A stretch of DNA of 47,571 nt, taken from the NCBI GenBank assembly GCA_023416745.1, contig JAEZHF010000059.1:1-47571 (forward strand), written 5' to 3'. Within the stretch, counting starts at the first letter, position 1. Each line of letters starts with the position of its first letter. Shown piece by piece: positions 8,574-17,089 of the stretch. Position numbers and translations under genes: made by a program. Origin of the DNA: Bacillota bacterium. GTDB taxonomy: Bacteria; Bacillota; Clostridia; Christensenellales; SZUA-584. The notes beneath the pieces were generated by a model. The model had not been told where the DNA came from, did not search any database, and worked only from the letters and a program-made list of their open reading frames with translations.

Positions 8574-8873
8574 TTACTTAAACACCCTCGAGAATACGCC
8601 GCGTTTGGCACGTTCTTCCTCGTGGTCAGCGTAATCGATACTTTGAATCTTGCCGTCCACCACCAGCTGTCCGTCCTCCAGGTTCAGCTTGCTGATGTGA
8701 AGATCCTCACCCGTGATAGTAATAAAGCCATGGTTGGTAAGCAGTATAACTTCGTTTTCGTTGAAGCTGTCGACGTCTTCCACAGCTGTGACCACCACCT
8801 TGGACCGCGAATCGATCACAATCTTGTGCGGCGATTTATTGACCGGCCTCTCAATCGGTTCTTCAATATACAT
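8574..8873 (-). CDS. yabP: Sporulation protein YabP
   Basis: 99 residues with the YabP/YqfC pattern: HKIVIDSRSKVVVTAVEDVD, FNENEVILLTNHGFITITGE and LHISKLNLEDGQLVVDGKI. The family is confined to spore formers and is needed for spore development in Bacillus, with unknown biochemical role. AAGGAG lies upstream of ATG 8873 (after a run of A). It is first in the yabP-yabQ pair. The usual neighbour yabO (S4 RNA-binding protein) is missing, and these genes stand on the opposite strand from spoVB-mazG. Confidence 0.87.
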   Translation of the reverse strand: MYIEEPIERPVNKSPHKIVIDSRSKVVVTAVEDVDSFNENEVILLTNHGFITITGEDLHISKLNLEDGQLVVDGKIQSIDYADHEEERAKRGVFSRVFK

Positions 8874-8944
8874 GACAAAAGCTCCTTTTTTCTAAAGTGC
8901 ACAATAAAATATATGCACCGAGCCGGTCATGTATACTTGCACCT

Positions 8945-9499
8945 TTATTTGATCATTCGCCAGAGCACGCGATGCAGCGCTCCCAGCCAGCCAAGATGCT
9001 TCCCTTTAATTCTCAGACGGCCTTCCAGCAGCGCAGCCACGTAATCGTCCACGCGCCGTCCGCATTCACCGAGCTGCTTTGCTGCCGCGCCGTCCGGCTC
9101 GGCCATGGCTGTCTGATATACGTTCGTCCGCATTAAAAAATGCGCCGTACTGTCGATATTGAGATTTTTGTCCCAAAAGAGGCGGCGCTGCGCATATGCA
9201 CCATCTGCGGAATAAAATGGCGTCGTGCAAAAAAGCTGGATATGTTTGTTATGATTCCTTCGACTGAGCTGATTGACAAAAGCTTTCATCGGCTCCGGCA
9301 TATCGCCCCGGACAAGCGGCCAGCCTATCACCAGCAGATCAGCGGTTCCCATCCACCAGTCGGCTTTCTTTTTGTCCACACTGTCGATCGACACGATATC
9401 CGCATTGATGCCGCGGGCGTCCAGCTGCTTCTTGATCCTTTCGGCCACCCACTGCGTTTCACCGGTGCTGCTGAAAAAGAATATGACCGCCCGGTACAT
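8945..9499 (-). CDS. Flavodoxin-like protein (EFR1-type flavoprotein fold)
   Basis: 184 residues. The N-terminus shows the FMN phosphate-binding loop of flavodoxins, FFFSSTGETQWVAERI, and the next strand has DLLVIGWPLVRGDMPEPM, where flavodoxins hold the isoalloxazine-binding loop. No ferredoxin domain is present, so it resembles only the flavodoxin half of EFR1 proteins. It would act as a cytosolic low-potential electron carrier or oxidoreductase; partner unknown. Its start lies one base after the prfB stop with only a weak ribosome site, suggesting translational coupling at the end of the secA-prfB transcript. Confidence 0.75.
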   Translation of the reverse strand: MYRAVIFFFSSTGETQWVAERIKKQLDARGINADIVSIDSVDKKKADWWMGTADLLVIGWPLVRGDMPEPMKAFVNQLSRRNHNKHIQLFCTTPFYSADGAYAQRRLFWDKNLNIDSTAHFLMRTNVYQTAMAEPDGAAAKQLGECGRRVDDYVAALLEGRLRIKGKHLGWLGALHRVLWRMIK

Positions 9500-9500
9500 G

Positions 9501-10601
9501 TCAGGACACCGCGAGATACGCGTTGATGAAGGCGTCGATCTCTCCGTCCATCACTGAGGCGACGTTGCCCGTCTCTTCACCCGTCCGATGGTCCTTCACA
9601 AGGCTGTAAGGGTGGAACACATAGGAGCGTATCTGGCTGCCCCATTCAATCTTTTTCATCTCGCCCTTAATCTCCTGCATCTCGCGCATTTTTTCGCTCT
9701 CGCGCTTTTCGATCAGTTTGGACTTCAGCATGCGCATCGCCGTTTCGCGGTTTTGTATCTGAGAACGCTCGTTCTGACACTGCACCACGATTCCGGTGGG
9801 CAGATGCGTGATGCGGATGGCAGATTCCGTCTTGTTGACATGCTGGCCGCCCGCACCGGACGACCGGTAAGTATCCACTCTTAAGTCGTCGCTGTCAATT
9901 TCAATGTCGGCGTCGTCGTCTTCCAGATCAGGCATCACATCCAGCGACGCGAAAGACGTGTGACGCCTTGCCGATGAGTCGAACGGCGATATGCGTACCA
10001 GCCGATGCACACCCTTCTCCGCTTTCAGATAGCCATAGGCATTAAGGCCGATCACCTCGAACGTGACGCTTTTCACACCCGCCTCATCGCCCGCAAGGAA
10101 GTCCAGCACCTTGACAGTATACTTTTTACGCTCGCACCAGCGGGTGTACATGCGGTACAGCATCTCCACCCAATCCTGCGCCTCAGTGCCGCCCGCGCCT
10201 GCATGCAGCGATAGTATCGCGCCGTTGGAATCGTATTCACCGCGCAGCAATGCCTTCAAGCGCAGCTCGGACACGTCCCTTTTCAGCGTCACAAGCTCGG
10301 CAGCCAGTTCCTCTGACATTTCCTCGTCGCTGCTCTCTTCCAGCAGCTCTGTCAGCACCACAGCATCCTCCAGACGCGCGGAGATTCTTCCGAACTGCTC
10401 GAGCTTATCCTCGACTGGCTTGACCCTTTTGTTGACTTTATGGGCTTCCTGTACGTTTTCCCAGAACCCCGGCTCCTCCATTTTGGCCTGAAGCTCTTCC
10501 AATTCCTTTTTAAGTGACTCCAGTCCCAGCGCGTTTTGCGCTTCTGCCAGCAGGCCGCGTATCTCGTTCATCTTTTGTTTTGCATCATCAACTTGCAGCA
10601 T
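9501..10601 (-). CDS. prfB: Peptide chain release factor 2 (RF2)
   Basis: 366 residues from ATG 10601. It carries the RF2 stop-codon motif SPF (in VRISPFDSSARRHTSF) and the catalytic GGQ (in SSGAGGQHVNKTESA), so it terminates translation at UGA and UAA. AGGGG lies six bases before ATG 10601; an in-frame start at 10631 would lie inside secA and lacks such a site. The reading frame is continuous from the N-terminus, so the programmed +1 frameshift with an in-frame UGA near codon 25, found in many prfB genes, is absent. It follows secA by eight bases, the common Bacillota secA-prfB pair. Confidence 0.96.
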   Translation of the reverse strand: MLQVDDAKQKMNEIRGLLAEAQNALGLESLKKELEELQAKMEEPGFWENVQEAHKVNKRVKPVEDKLEQFGRISARLEDAVVLTELLEESSDEEMSEELAAELVTLKRDVSELRLKALLRGEYDSNGAILSLHAGAGGTEAQDWVEMLYRMYTRWCERKKYTVKVLDFLAGDEAGVKSVTFEVIGLNAYGYLKAEKGVHRLVRISPFDSSARRHTSFASLDVMPDLEDDDADIEIDSDDLRVDTYRSSGAGGQHVNKTESAIRITHLPTGIVVQCQNERSQIQNRETAMRMLKSKLIEKRESEKMREMQEIKGEMKKIEWGSQIRSYVFHPYSLVKDHRTGEETGNVASVMDGEIDAFINAYLAVS

Positions 10602-10609
10602 ATTTTCCC

Positions 10610-13282
10610 CTACTGCTCCCGTCCGCAGCAATTCTTTAATTTTTTACCGCTGCCGCACGGGCACGGCGCGTTTCTGCCCAGTTTGTTGCCGCTGGAATCC
10701 ACCACCTTTTTGGGCGGCTCCACCACGCGCGGCGCTTCACGCTGCATGGGCTTGGTCGTCAGCTTGACATGGTAGAGCATCGTGATGGTGTCTTCCTGTA
10801 TCTCGCGGATCATCTCGTCGAACATGTCGAAGCCTTCCCGGCGGTACTCAATGATTGGGTCGCGCTGGCCATAAGCCCGAAGACCGATGCCCTGCCGCAG
10901 CTGATCCATCGCATCGATATGTGCCATCCACTTCTGATCCACGGCGCGCAGCAAAAGGATGCGCTCTATCTCGCGCATGCTTTGCCCGCCCAGCTCAATT
11001 TCTTGCTCCTTGAGCTTGTAGAAGCTTATAGCGGTCTCAACGATGCGCTCTTTGGCAGAGCTGTGCTCAAGAGACTCAATCTCCTCAGGTTTAAACAGCG
11101 GCGTTCCCTTGGGCAGGAATATCTTGTTGAAATATTCTGTCAGCCCGGCGATGTCCCATTCCTCGGGGTAAGTATTCTCCGGGCAATACACCGTAAACAC
11201 GCTGTCGATCAGCGTTTCCAGCATGTCCATGATGTTCCCGTGAACGTCCTCACCCATTAGCACACGGCGGCGCTGCGAGTATATCAGCTCGCGCTGCTTG
11301 TTCATCACATCGTCAAACTGCAGCACGTTCTTTCTTATTTCATAGTTGCGGTATTCGATGCGCTTTTGGGCTGACTCGATCTGCTTGGTCAAAAGGCCAA
11401 ACGTCAGGGGTATGTCGTCTTCCTTGCTGACGGAGGTCATGATGCCCTGTATACGTTCGCCGCCGAACAGCCTCATCAGGTCGTCCTCCAGCGATATGAA
11501 GAACACCGACGATCCCGGATCTCCCTGCCGGCCGCTGCGGCCGCGCAGCTGGTTGTCGATGCGGCGGGACTCGTGCCGCTCGGTACCCACGATGTGCAGT
11601 CCGCCCAGCGAAACGACTTCGTCGTGCTCCGGCTGCATATCCTTTTTGTGCTTGGTCAACAGCTCGGCATAGCGCTTTCGTGCTTTGAGTATATCCTCAT
11701 CATCAGTGGGCGCATGCCCCACCGCCGCCTCGATCAGCTCCTCGGTGAACTCCTCGGTGCGCATGTCGGCGCGCGCCGCGAAATCCGGATTGCCGCCGAG
11801 AATGATGTCGGTACCGCGGCCTGCCATATTGGTCGCAATGGTGACGGCGTTCTTCTTGCCCGCCTGCGCGACGATCAGCGCTTCCTTCTCATGGTTCTTC
11901 GCGTTGAGCACGTTATGCTTCACGCCGGTGCGCAGAAGCATGCCGGACAGCCGCTCGGACTTTTCCACCGACACGGTACCCACCAGCACCGGCCGGCCCG
12001 TGGCATGCACACGCTTGATCTCGTCCACCACAGCGCTAAACTTGCCCGGCTCGGTGGCATATATCACGTCGTTCATGTCCTCGCGCACCATCGGCCTGTT
12101 GGTGGGTATCTGCACCACGTCCAGCTTGTAGATACCCTGAAACTCGTCCTCTTCCGTCTTGGCCGTGCCCGTCATGCCGGACAGCTTGGCGTACATACGG
12201 AAATAGTTCTGGAACGTGATGGTGGCCAACGTCCGGGATTCGCGCTCCACCTTTACGTTTTCCTTTGCTTCGATGGCTTGATGCAGCCCTTCCGAGTAAC
12301 GGCGGCCCATCATCAGCCGGCCCGTGAACTCGTCCACGATAATGACCTGACCGTCCTTGACGACGTAGTCGATGTCCCGCTTCATCAGGTTGTTGGCTTT
12401 TAGCGCCTGGTTGATATGGTGATTGAGTTCGGTGTTCTCCACGTCCGAAAGGTTCTCCACGCCGAACGCCTTTTCCGATTTGGCGATGCCGTCTTCCGTC
12501 AGGTTGATGGCCTTGAGCTTCTCGTCTATCGTAAAGTCGTCCTCAACCCTAAGCGTTTTCACGAAGCGGTCCACCGTCGCGTACATGTCGGTGCTCTTGT
12601 CACCCATGCCGGAGATGATCAGCGGCGTGCGCGCCTCGTCGATCAGTATGCTGTCCACCTCGTCCACCACGGCAAAGCTGAGGTCGCGCTGCACCATGCG
12701 CTCCTTGCGGATCACCATATTGTCACGCAAATAGTCGAAGCCGAATTCGTTGTTCGTACCGTACACAATATCGCAGGCGTAGTTGGCGCGCCGTTCCTCC
12801 GCCGGTACCGCGTGTATGATCAACCCCACGGAGAAACCGAGAAAAGTATATAGCTTGCCCATCCACTCCGAGTCTCTCTTGGCGAGATAGTCGTTGACGG
12901 TGACGACGTGCACGCCTTTGCCGGTGAGCGCGTTGAGGCACACCGCCAGCGTGGCCACCAGCGTCTTGCCTTCGCCCGTCTTCATCTCGGCGATGCGCCC
13001 CTGATGGAGCACGATGCCGCCGATGAGCTGCACATAGAAGTGCCGCATGCCGAGCACGCGGTCCGAAGCCTCGCGCACCTGCGCGAACACCTCAGGCAGC
13101 AAGTCGTCCAGCGTTTCGCCGTCCGCGTACCGCTTTCGAAATTCCACCGTCTTAGCCTGCAGCTCAGTGTCGCTCAATTTCCTGTATTCGTCTTCCAGTT
13201 TGACAACAGCGTCCGCAATCTTGCGAATCTTCTTGACCTTGCCTTCGTTGCTTCCGCCGATAACATTCCTGATCAGTCCCAT
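10610..13282 (-). CDS. secA: Preprotein translocase ATPase SecA
   Basis: 890 residues, full length. Seen in order: Walker A with GEGKT (103-107), the DEAD-type DEVD (207-210), GTDIILGG in the second nucleotide-binding domain, the helical wing and scaffold regions, and a C-terminal zinc-binding tail CPCGSGKKLKNCC. SecA drives protein export through SecYEG. The tail binds SecB or ribosomes and phospholipid in other species. It is followed directly by prfB and then a flavodoxin gene, probably one transcript. Confidence 0.98.
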   Translation of the reverse strand: MGLIRNVIGGSNEGKVKKIRKIADAVVKLEDEYRKLSDTELQAKTVEFRKRYADGETLDDLLPEVFAQVREASDRVLGMRHFYVQLIGGIVLHQGRIAEMKTGEGKTLVATLAVCLNALTGKGVHVVTVNDYLAKRDSEWMGKLYTFLGFSVGLIIHAVPAEERRANYACDIVYGTNNEFGFDYLRDNMVIRKERMVQRDLSFAVVDEVDSILIDEARTPLIISGMGDKSTDMYATVDRFVKTLRVEDDFTIDEKLKAINLTEDGIAKSEKAFGVENLSDVENTELNHHINQALKANNLMKRDIDYVVKDGQVIIVDEFTGRLMMGRRYSEGLHQAIEAKENVKVERESRTLATITFQNYFRMYAKLSGMTGTAKTEEDEFQGIYKLDVVQIPTNRPMVREDMNDVIYATEPGKFSAVVDEIKRVHATGRPVLVGTVSVEKSERLSGMLLRTGVKHNVLNAKNHEKEALIVAQAGKKNAVTIATNMAGRGTDIILGGNPDFAARADMRTEEFTEELIEAAVGHAPTDDEDILKARKRYAELLTKHKKDMQPEHDEVVSLGGLHIVGTERHESRRIDNQLRGRSGRQGDPGSSVFFISLEDDLMRLFGGERIQGIMTSVSKEDDIPLTFGLLTKQIESAQKRIEYRNYEIRKNVLQFDDVMNKQRELIYSQRRRVLMGEDVHGNIMDMLETLIDSVFTVYCPENTYPEEWDIAGLTEYFNKIFLPKGTPLFKPEEIESLEHSSAKERIVETAISFYKLKEQEIELGGQSMREIERILLLRAVDQKWMAHIDAMDQLRQGIGLRAYGQRDPIIEYRREGFDMFDEMIREIQEDTITMLYHVKLTTKPMQREAPRVVEPPKKVVDSSGNKLGRNAPCPCGSGKKLKNCCGREQ

Positions 13283-13371
13283 TTATGTTCCCCTATCCTG
13301 GCTGGTTTGCGCCATACCATAAGCTTCATTTTACCATTTGGCCCGCCTCAAGGCAACAACCTTCAAAGCCT

Positions 13372-14130
13372 TTACCGTCCCATCATGCCGCCTGTCACAT
13401 CAATGGTGGCTCCAGTGGTGAAACTGGCCGCGTCGCTCAGCAAAAACGCCACCATGCGCGCGGTCTCCTCCACATCGCCGATGCGCCCCAGCGGTATCTG
13501 AGCGTTGTATTTTTCCCGTTCCTTGTCCAGCACATCCGCCGTCATCTCGGTATACATCATACCCGGTGCGACCGCGTTGATGCGGATGCCGTCCGTAGCC
13601 ACCTCGCGCGCGAGTGACGTTGTGAATGTGACCACGCCGCCCTTGCTGGCCGAATAGGCTGTCTTTCCGCGCTTGGAACCCATGTACGCCGTCAACGAAG
13701 CGATGTTGACCACTGCGCCTTTATCGCCGCGCGCCGTCACCCGGCGGATGAGCTCGCGGCAGCCTAAGAATATACCCGACATGTTGACATCCAGCACTCG
13801 TTTCCACTCCGCATAATCCATGTCTTTGATCATCGCCACCGGGCAGATGCCAGAGTTGTTGACCAGCAGCGTCACAGGGCCAAGCGCTTTCTCCGCTTCT
13901 TCGAACAGTCGCGCCATGTCTGCCTCGTTCGCAACGTCACCCTTTACCGCAACAGCTTTTACACCCAACGCTGTGATTTCATCCAGCGTATTTTGAGCTC
14001 GTTCTTCGCTGCTGTTGTAATTGAGCGCGATATTTGCACCCTCCTGGGCCAACATTAAGCATATTGCCCGCCCAAGTCCATGCGCACCACCCGTAATAAT
14101 TGCATTTTTCCCAATCAGTTTCAGATCCAT
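13372..14130 (-). CDS. Short-chain dehydrogenase/reductase (FabG-like)
   Basis: 252 residues from ATG 14130. Classical SDR motifs: cofactor loop TGGAHGLGRA, LVNNSG, the active-site serine in NIASLTAYMGS and YSASK (catalytic Tyr and Lys). Closest in style to 3-oxoacyl-ACP reductases and glucose/3-ketoacyl type reductases; the actual substrate cannot be told. GGGAG sits eight bases before ATG 14130, better than the site for the in-frame ATG at 14145. It stands alone between secA and the divergent oxidoreductase operon, not in a fatty acid gene cluster, so the FabG role is uncertain. Confidence 0.85.
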   Translation of the reverse strand: MDLKLIGKNAIITGGAHGLGRAICLMLAQEGANIALNYNSSEERAQNTLDEITALGVKAVAVKGDVANEADMARLFEEAEKALGPVTLLVNNSGICPVAMIKDMDYAEWKRVLDVNMSGIFLGCRELIRRVTARGDKGAVVNIASLTAYMGSKRGKTAYSASKGGVVTFTTSLAREVATDGIRINAVAPGMMYTEMTADVLDKEREKYNAQIPLGRIGDVEETARMVAFLLSDAASFTTGATIDVTGGMMGR

Positions 14131-14305
14131 GTTATGTTCTCCCATTCGACGAAGCTCTCACAATAATGCCCTGTCATTTTCTTTGATATACAACCACATT
14201 TGGTATTAACCTGCTGACAAATTATTGTATCACATGCATATGCCGTTTGTCGTGAACATACCATGAATTTTGTCGTAAAACACATCTATGCGCCTTATTA
14301 GCGCG

Positions 14306-14335
14306 TTGACTTTAAAAGGTTTAATATGATATCCT
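14306..14335 (+). promoter_or_regulatory. Promoter of the 2-oxoacid oxidoreductase operon
   Basis: TTGACT at 14306-14311 and TATCCT at 14330-14335 with an 18-base spacer, about 40 bases before the first gene. The -10 region lies inside the direct repeats described separately. Confidence 0.45.
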
Positions 14336-14361
14336 TTAATCTGAATTCTTTAATATGATAT
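14320..14361 (+). repeat. Direct repeats in the vor promoter region
   Basis: The 13-mer TTTAATATGATAT occurs perfectly at 14320-14332 and 14349-14361. A third TTTAAT sits between them at 14335, so the TTTAAT unit recurs with 15- and 14-base steps. Placement over and just after the -10 box suggests a regulator binding array; the regulator is unknown. Confidence 0.6.
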
Positions 14362-14375
14362 GAGAGGAAACGATT

Positions 14376-14582
14376 GTGGCAAAGGTAACGATCAATCAAG
14401 ACGCCTGCAAGGGCTGCGGACTGTGTGTGACGGTATGCCCCAAGAAAATCATGGTGCTGTCCAAAACGGTGATTAACGCCAAGGGTTATAATCCGACCGA
14501 GGTGGCGGATATGTCGCTGTGCATCGGCTGTGCAAGCTGTGCCAAGATGTGTCCGGACTTCGTGCTGACTGTGGAAAAATAA
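14376..14582 (+). CDS. vorD: 2-oxoacid:ferredoxin oxidoreductase delta subunit (2x[4Fe-4S] ferredoxin)
   Basis: 68 residues with two ferredoxin motifs, CKGCGLCVTVCP and CIGCASCAKMCP, each giving CxxCxxCxxxCP for one [4Fe-4S] cluster. As the delta subunit it passes electrons from the TPP/FeS core to external ferredoxin. It starts with GTG 14376 behind GAGAGGA and leads a four-gene operon in the order delta, alpha, beta, gamma. The order and sequences match VOR/KOR-type enzymes. Confidence 0.9.
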   Translation: MAKVTINQDACKGCGLCVTVCPKKIMVLSKTVINAKGYNPTEVADMSLCIGCASCAKMCPDFVLTVEK

Positions 14583-14622
14583 TCAGCTTTTGGGCTGTAA
14601 ATTCTATTTTAAGGTGGAAAAC

Positions 14623-15684
14623 ATGGCAAAAATTTTGATGAAGGGCAATGAGGCGATCGCGGAAGCAGCCATACAAGCTGGATGCCGCTACTTTTTCGGC
14701 TATCCGATCACGCCTCAAAACCAGATTCCCGAATACATGTCACGGCGCATGCCGGAGGTTAACGGCACTTTCCTGCAGGCCGAATCCGAAGTCGCCGCAA
14801 TCAACATGGTATACGGCGCGGCGGGCGCGGGCGCGCGCGTAATGACATCCTCCTCCTCTCCGGGTATCAGCTTGAAGCAGGAAGGCATCAGCTATATCGC
14901 GTGCGCGGAGCTGCCCTGTGTGATCGTCAACATCGTCCGCAGCGGGCCTGGCCTCGGCGGCATACTCCCCTCCCAAGGCGACTACTTCCAGGCAGTCAAG
15001 GGCGGCGGCCATGGCGACTACCGCATCATCGTGCTGGCTCCCAGCTCGGTGCAGGAAGCGGCGGATTGCGTGATGGAAGCGTTTGATCTCGCAGATTTAT
15101 ACCGCATACCCGTTATGGTGATGGGCGACGGCATGATCGGCCAGATGATGGAGCCTGTGGAGTTTAAGGAACCCTCAAAACGGGAGCTGCCTCCCAAGAC
15201 GTGGGCAGCCACCGGTTACGACGGTTCCAAGCCCCGTGCTGTCATCAACTCGCTCTATATAGAGGCGGAAGAAATGAACGTCGTCAGCGCGCGGCTGCAA
15301 AGCGTATACGACAGAATAACCGAGAACGAGATCCGGTATGATACATCTATGATGGACGACGCGGAAATCGGCATCGTGGCGTACGGCACCACGGCGCGCA
15401 TCGTGCGCAACGCCATCATCAAAGCGCGTAACGAACTGGGTATAAAGGCGGGGCTGATACGCCCCATCACACTTTGGCCTTTCCCCTCGCAGCCCATTGC
15501 GGACGCGGCGGATAAATGTAAGGCGTTCCTCGCGGTGGAGATGAGCACCGGCCAGATGGTGGAAGACGTTCGGCTCGCAGTGAACGGAAAATGCCCGGTA
15601 GGATTTGTGGGCACCACCGGCGGCATCATTCCCACGCCAAACCAGATCGTCGAAAAGCTCAAAGCAATCAAGGAGGCGATGTAG
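14623..15684 (+). CDS. vorB: 2-oxoacid:ferredoxin oxidoreductase alpha subunit (VorB/KorA-like)
   Basis: 353 residues from ATG 14623, where AGGTGG lies a few bases upstream; an in-frame ATG at 14590 would add 11 atypical residues. The start MAKILMKGNEAIAEAA with GYPITPQNQIPEYMS is the pattern of the subunit usually annotated VorB (3-methyl-2-oxobutanoate). GPGLGGILPSQGDYF and the C-terminal transketolase-like domain are also present. The complex oxidatively decarboxylates 2-oxo acids with CoA and ferredoxin, reversibly. Substrate preference (branched-chain, 2-oxoglutarate or pyruvate) is not provable from sequence. Confidence 0.9.
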   Translation: MAKILMKGNEAIAEAAIQAGCRYFFGYPITPQNQIPEYMSRRMPEVNGTFLQAESEVAAINMVYGAAGAGARVMTSSSSPGISLKQEGISYIACAELPCVIVNIVRSGPGLGGILPSQGDYFQAVKGGGHGDYRIIVLAPSSVQEAADCVMEAFDLADLYRIPVMVMGDGMIGQMMEPVEFKEPSKRELPPKTWAATGYDGSKPRAVINSLYIEAEEMNVVSARLQSVYDRITENEIRYDTSMMDDAEIGIVAYGTTARIVRNAIIKARNELGIKAGLIRPITLWPFPSQPIADAADKCKAFLAVEMSTGQMVEDVRLAVNGKCPVGFVGTTGGIIPTPNQIVEKLKAIKEAM

Positions 15685-15686
15685 TC

Positions 15687-16424
15687 ATGGCCGTCGTATT
15701 CAAAAAAACCCCGGTGATACGGGACGTCCCGTTCCATTACTGCCCCGGCTGCACCCACGGGATCGCGCACCGTTTGGTCGCTGAATGCATTGATGAGATG
15801 GGCTTAAAGGAACATGCCATCGGTGTTGCGCCTGTGGGCTGCGCGGTTTTTGCCTACAAGTATTTTGATATCGACATGTACGAGGCGGCGCATGGCCGCG
15901 CTCCGGCGGTTGCTACCGGCGCGAAGCGGGTGCACCCGGAAAACCTCGTGTTCACTTATCAGGGCGACGGCGATCTCGCATCCATCGGCGCAGCGGAAAT
16001 TGTTCACGCGGCTGCGCGCGGTGAGAAAATCACAGCTATATTTATCAACAATGCGATATACGGCATGACGGGCGGCCAGATGGCCCCCACCACGCTGGTG
16101 GGCCAGAAGACGACCACATCGCCCTACGGGCGCGACGCCAGTCACTGCGGTCATCCGGTCCGCGTTTCCGAGATGCTCTCCACGCTGGAGGGCGCAGCCT
16201 ATGTGGAGCGCGTGTCGCTGCATGACGTGCCCAACATCAACAAGGCTAAGAAAGCCATCCGCAAGGCGTTCGAAACGCAGATGGCCGGCAAGGGTTTCTC
16301 GCTCGTCGAACTGCTGTCCACCTGCCCCACCAACTGGGGACTGTCCCCCGTTGAGGCGCTGGAGTGGCTCAAGACCAATATGATCCCCTACTATCCGCTG
16401 GGCGTGTACAAGGAGGTCAAGTGA
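15687..16424 (+). CDS. vorA: 2-oxoacid:ferredoxin oxidoreductase beta subunit (TPP-binding)
   Basis: 245 residues. The cluster-ligating start FHYCPGCTHGIAHRLV and the thiamine pyrophosphate motif GDGDLASIGAAEIVHAA followed by NNAIYGMTGGQMAPTT identify the TPP-binding beta subunit, the catalytic centre of the complex. ATG 15687 lies two bases after the alpha stop and behind AGGAGG at 15671-15676. Longer readings starting at 15591 would overlap the alpha gene and are not needed. Confidence 0.92.
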   Translation: MAVVFKKTPVIRDVPFHYCPGCTHGIAHRLVAECIDEMGLKEHAIGVAPVGCAVFAYKYFDIDMYEAAHGRAPAVATGAKRVHPENLVFTYQGDGDLASIGAAEIVHAAARGEKITAIFINNAIYGMTGGQMAPTTLVGQKTTTSPYGRDASHCGHPVRVSEMLSTLEGAAYVERVSLHDVPNINKAKKAIRKAFETQMAGKGFSLVELLSTCPTNWGLSPVEALEWLKTNMIPYYPLGVYKEVK

Positions 16425-16425
16425 C

Positions 16426-16959
16426 ATGACAAGCGAAATTATCTGCGCGGGCTTCGGCGGCCAGGGCGTACTGCTGATGGGACAGATCGTGGCTTACGCG
16501 GGCATGGTGGAGGGCAAGAACGTGTCTTGGATGCCGTCTTACGGCCCCGAGATGCGCGGCGGCACAGCCAATTGCTGCGTGATCGTGTCGGATGAGCCGG
16601 TGGGCTCCCCCGTCGTCACCGAGGCGGACGCGGTCATCGTGATGAACAAGCCTTCACTGGAAAAGTATGAGTCTTTCTTGAAGCCGGGCGGCAGCCTGTT
16701 TATCAACTCGTCGCTCATCGACAAGAAAGCCACGCGCGATGACGTGACGGTGCATTACGTCCCCGTCAATGATATCGCGACGGAGCTCGGCAACGCCCGC
16801 GTCGCCAACATCGTGATGCTGGGCGCGTATATCGCATCCTCCGGCGCGGTGAAAAAGGAGAGCGTTATCAAGGCCGTGGAATATGTGCTGGGCAAGGGCA
16901 AGGCGCACCTCATCCCCATCAACGAGAAGGCCTTCGACGAAGGCGCCAAACACATTTAA
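16426..16959 (+). CDS. vorC: 2-oxoacid:ferredoxin oxidoreductase gamma subunit
   Basis: 177 residues with the gamma-domain signature ICAGFGGQGVLLMGQI and SYGPEMRGGTANC, the CoA-binding-side domain of 2-oxoacid oxidoreductases. It starts one base after the beta stop, behind AAGGAGG. It is the last gene; a strong terminator follows at 16974. The four subunits together make a complete heterotetrameric VOR/KOR enzyme, expected in an anaerobic fermenter. Confidence 0.92.
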   Translation: MTSEIICAGFGGQGVLLMGQIVAYAGMVEGKNVSWMPSYGPEMRGGTANCCVIVSDEPVGSPVVTEADAVIVMNKPSLEKYESFLKPGGSLFINSSLIDKKATRDDVTVHYVPVNDIATELGNARVANIVMLGAYIASSGAVKKESVIKAVEYVLGKGKAHLIPINEKAFDEGAKHI

Positions 16960-16973
16960 TTAATCTGGTACCT

Positions 16974-16999
16974 AAAGGCTTCAGTTCGAAGCCTTTTTT
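16974..16999 (+). terminator. Terminator after the vor operon
   Basis: Perfect nine-base stem AAAGGCTTC (16974-16982) with GAAGCCTTT (16988-16996), five-base loop and T-run. Confidence 0.9.
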
Positions 17000-17012
17000 A
17001 TTTTCTTCGAGC

Positions 17013-17041
17013 TTGTAGTATTGTCAGGCGATAGATATAAT
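17013..17041 (+). promoter_or_regulatory. Probable promoter of dgkA
   Basis: TTGTAG at 17013-17018, 17-base spacer, TATAAT at 17036-17041; 48 bases before the dgkA start and just past the preceding terminator. Confidence 0.5.
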
Positions 17042-17089
17042 AATGAATAACGATAATTTATATTCGGTATTTGTTTCGTTGGTGGCAAA

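Noticed and set aside
14145..14145. Upstream start of the SDR gene at ATG 14145
   Set aside because: Weak ribosome site; ATG 14130 has GGGAG at good distance and begins at the usual SDR N-terminus.
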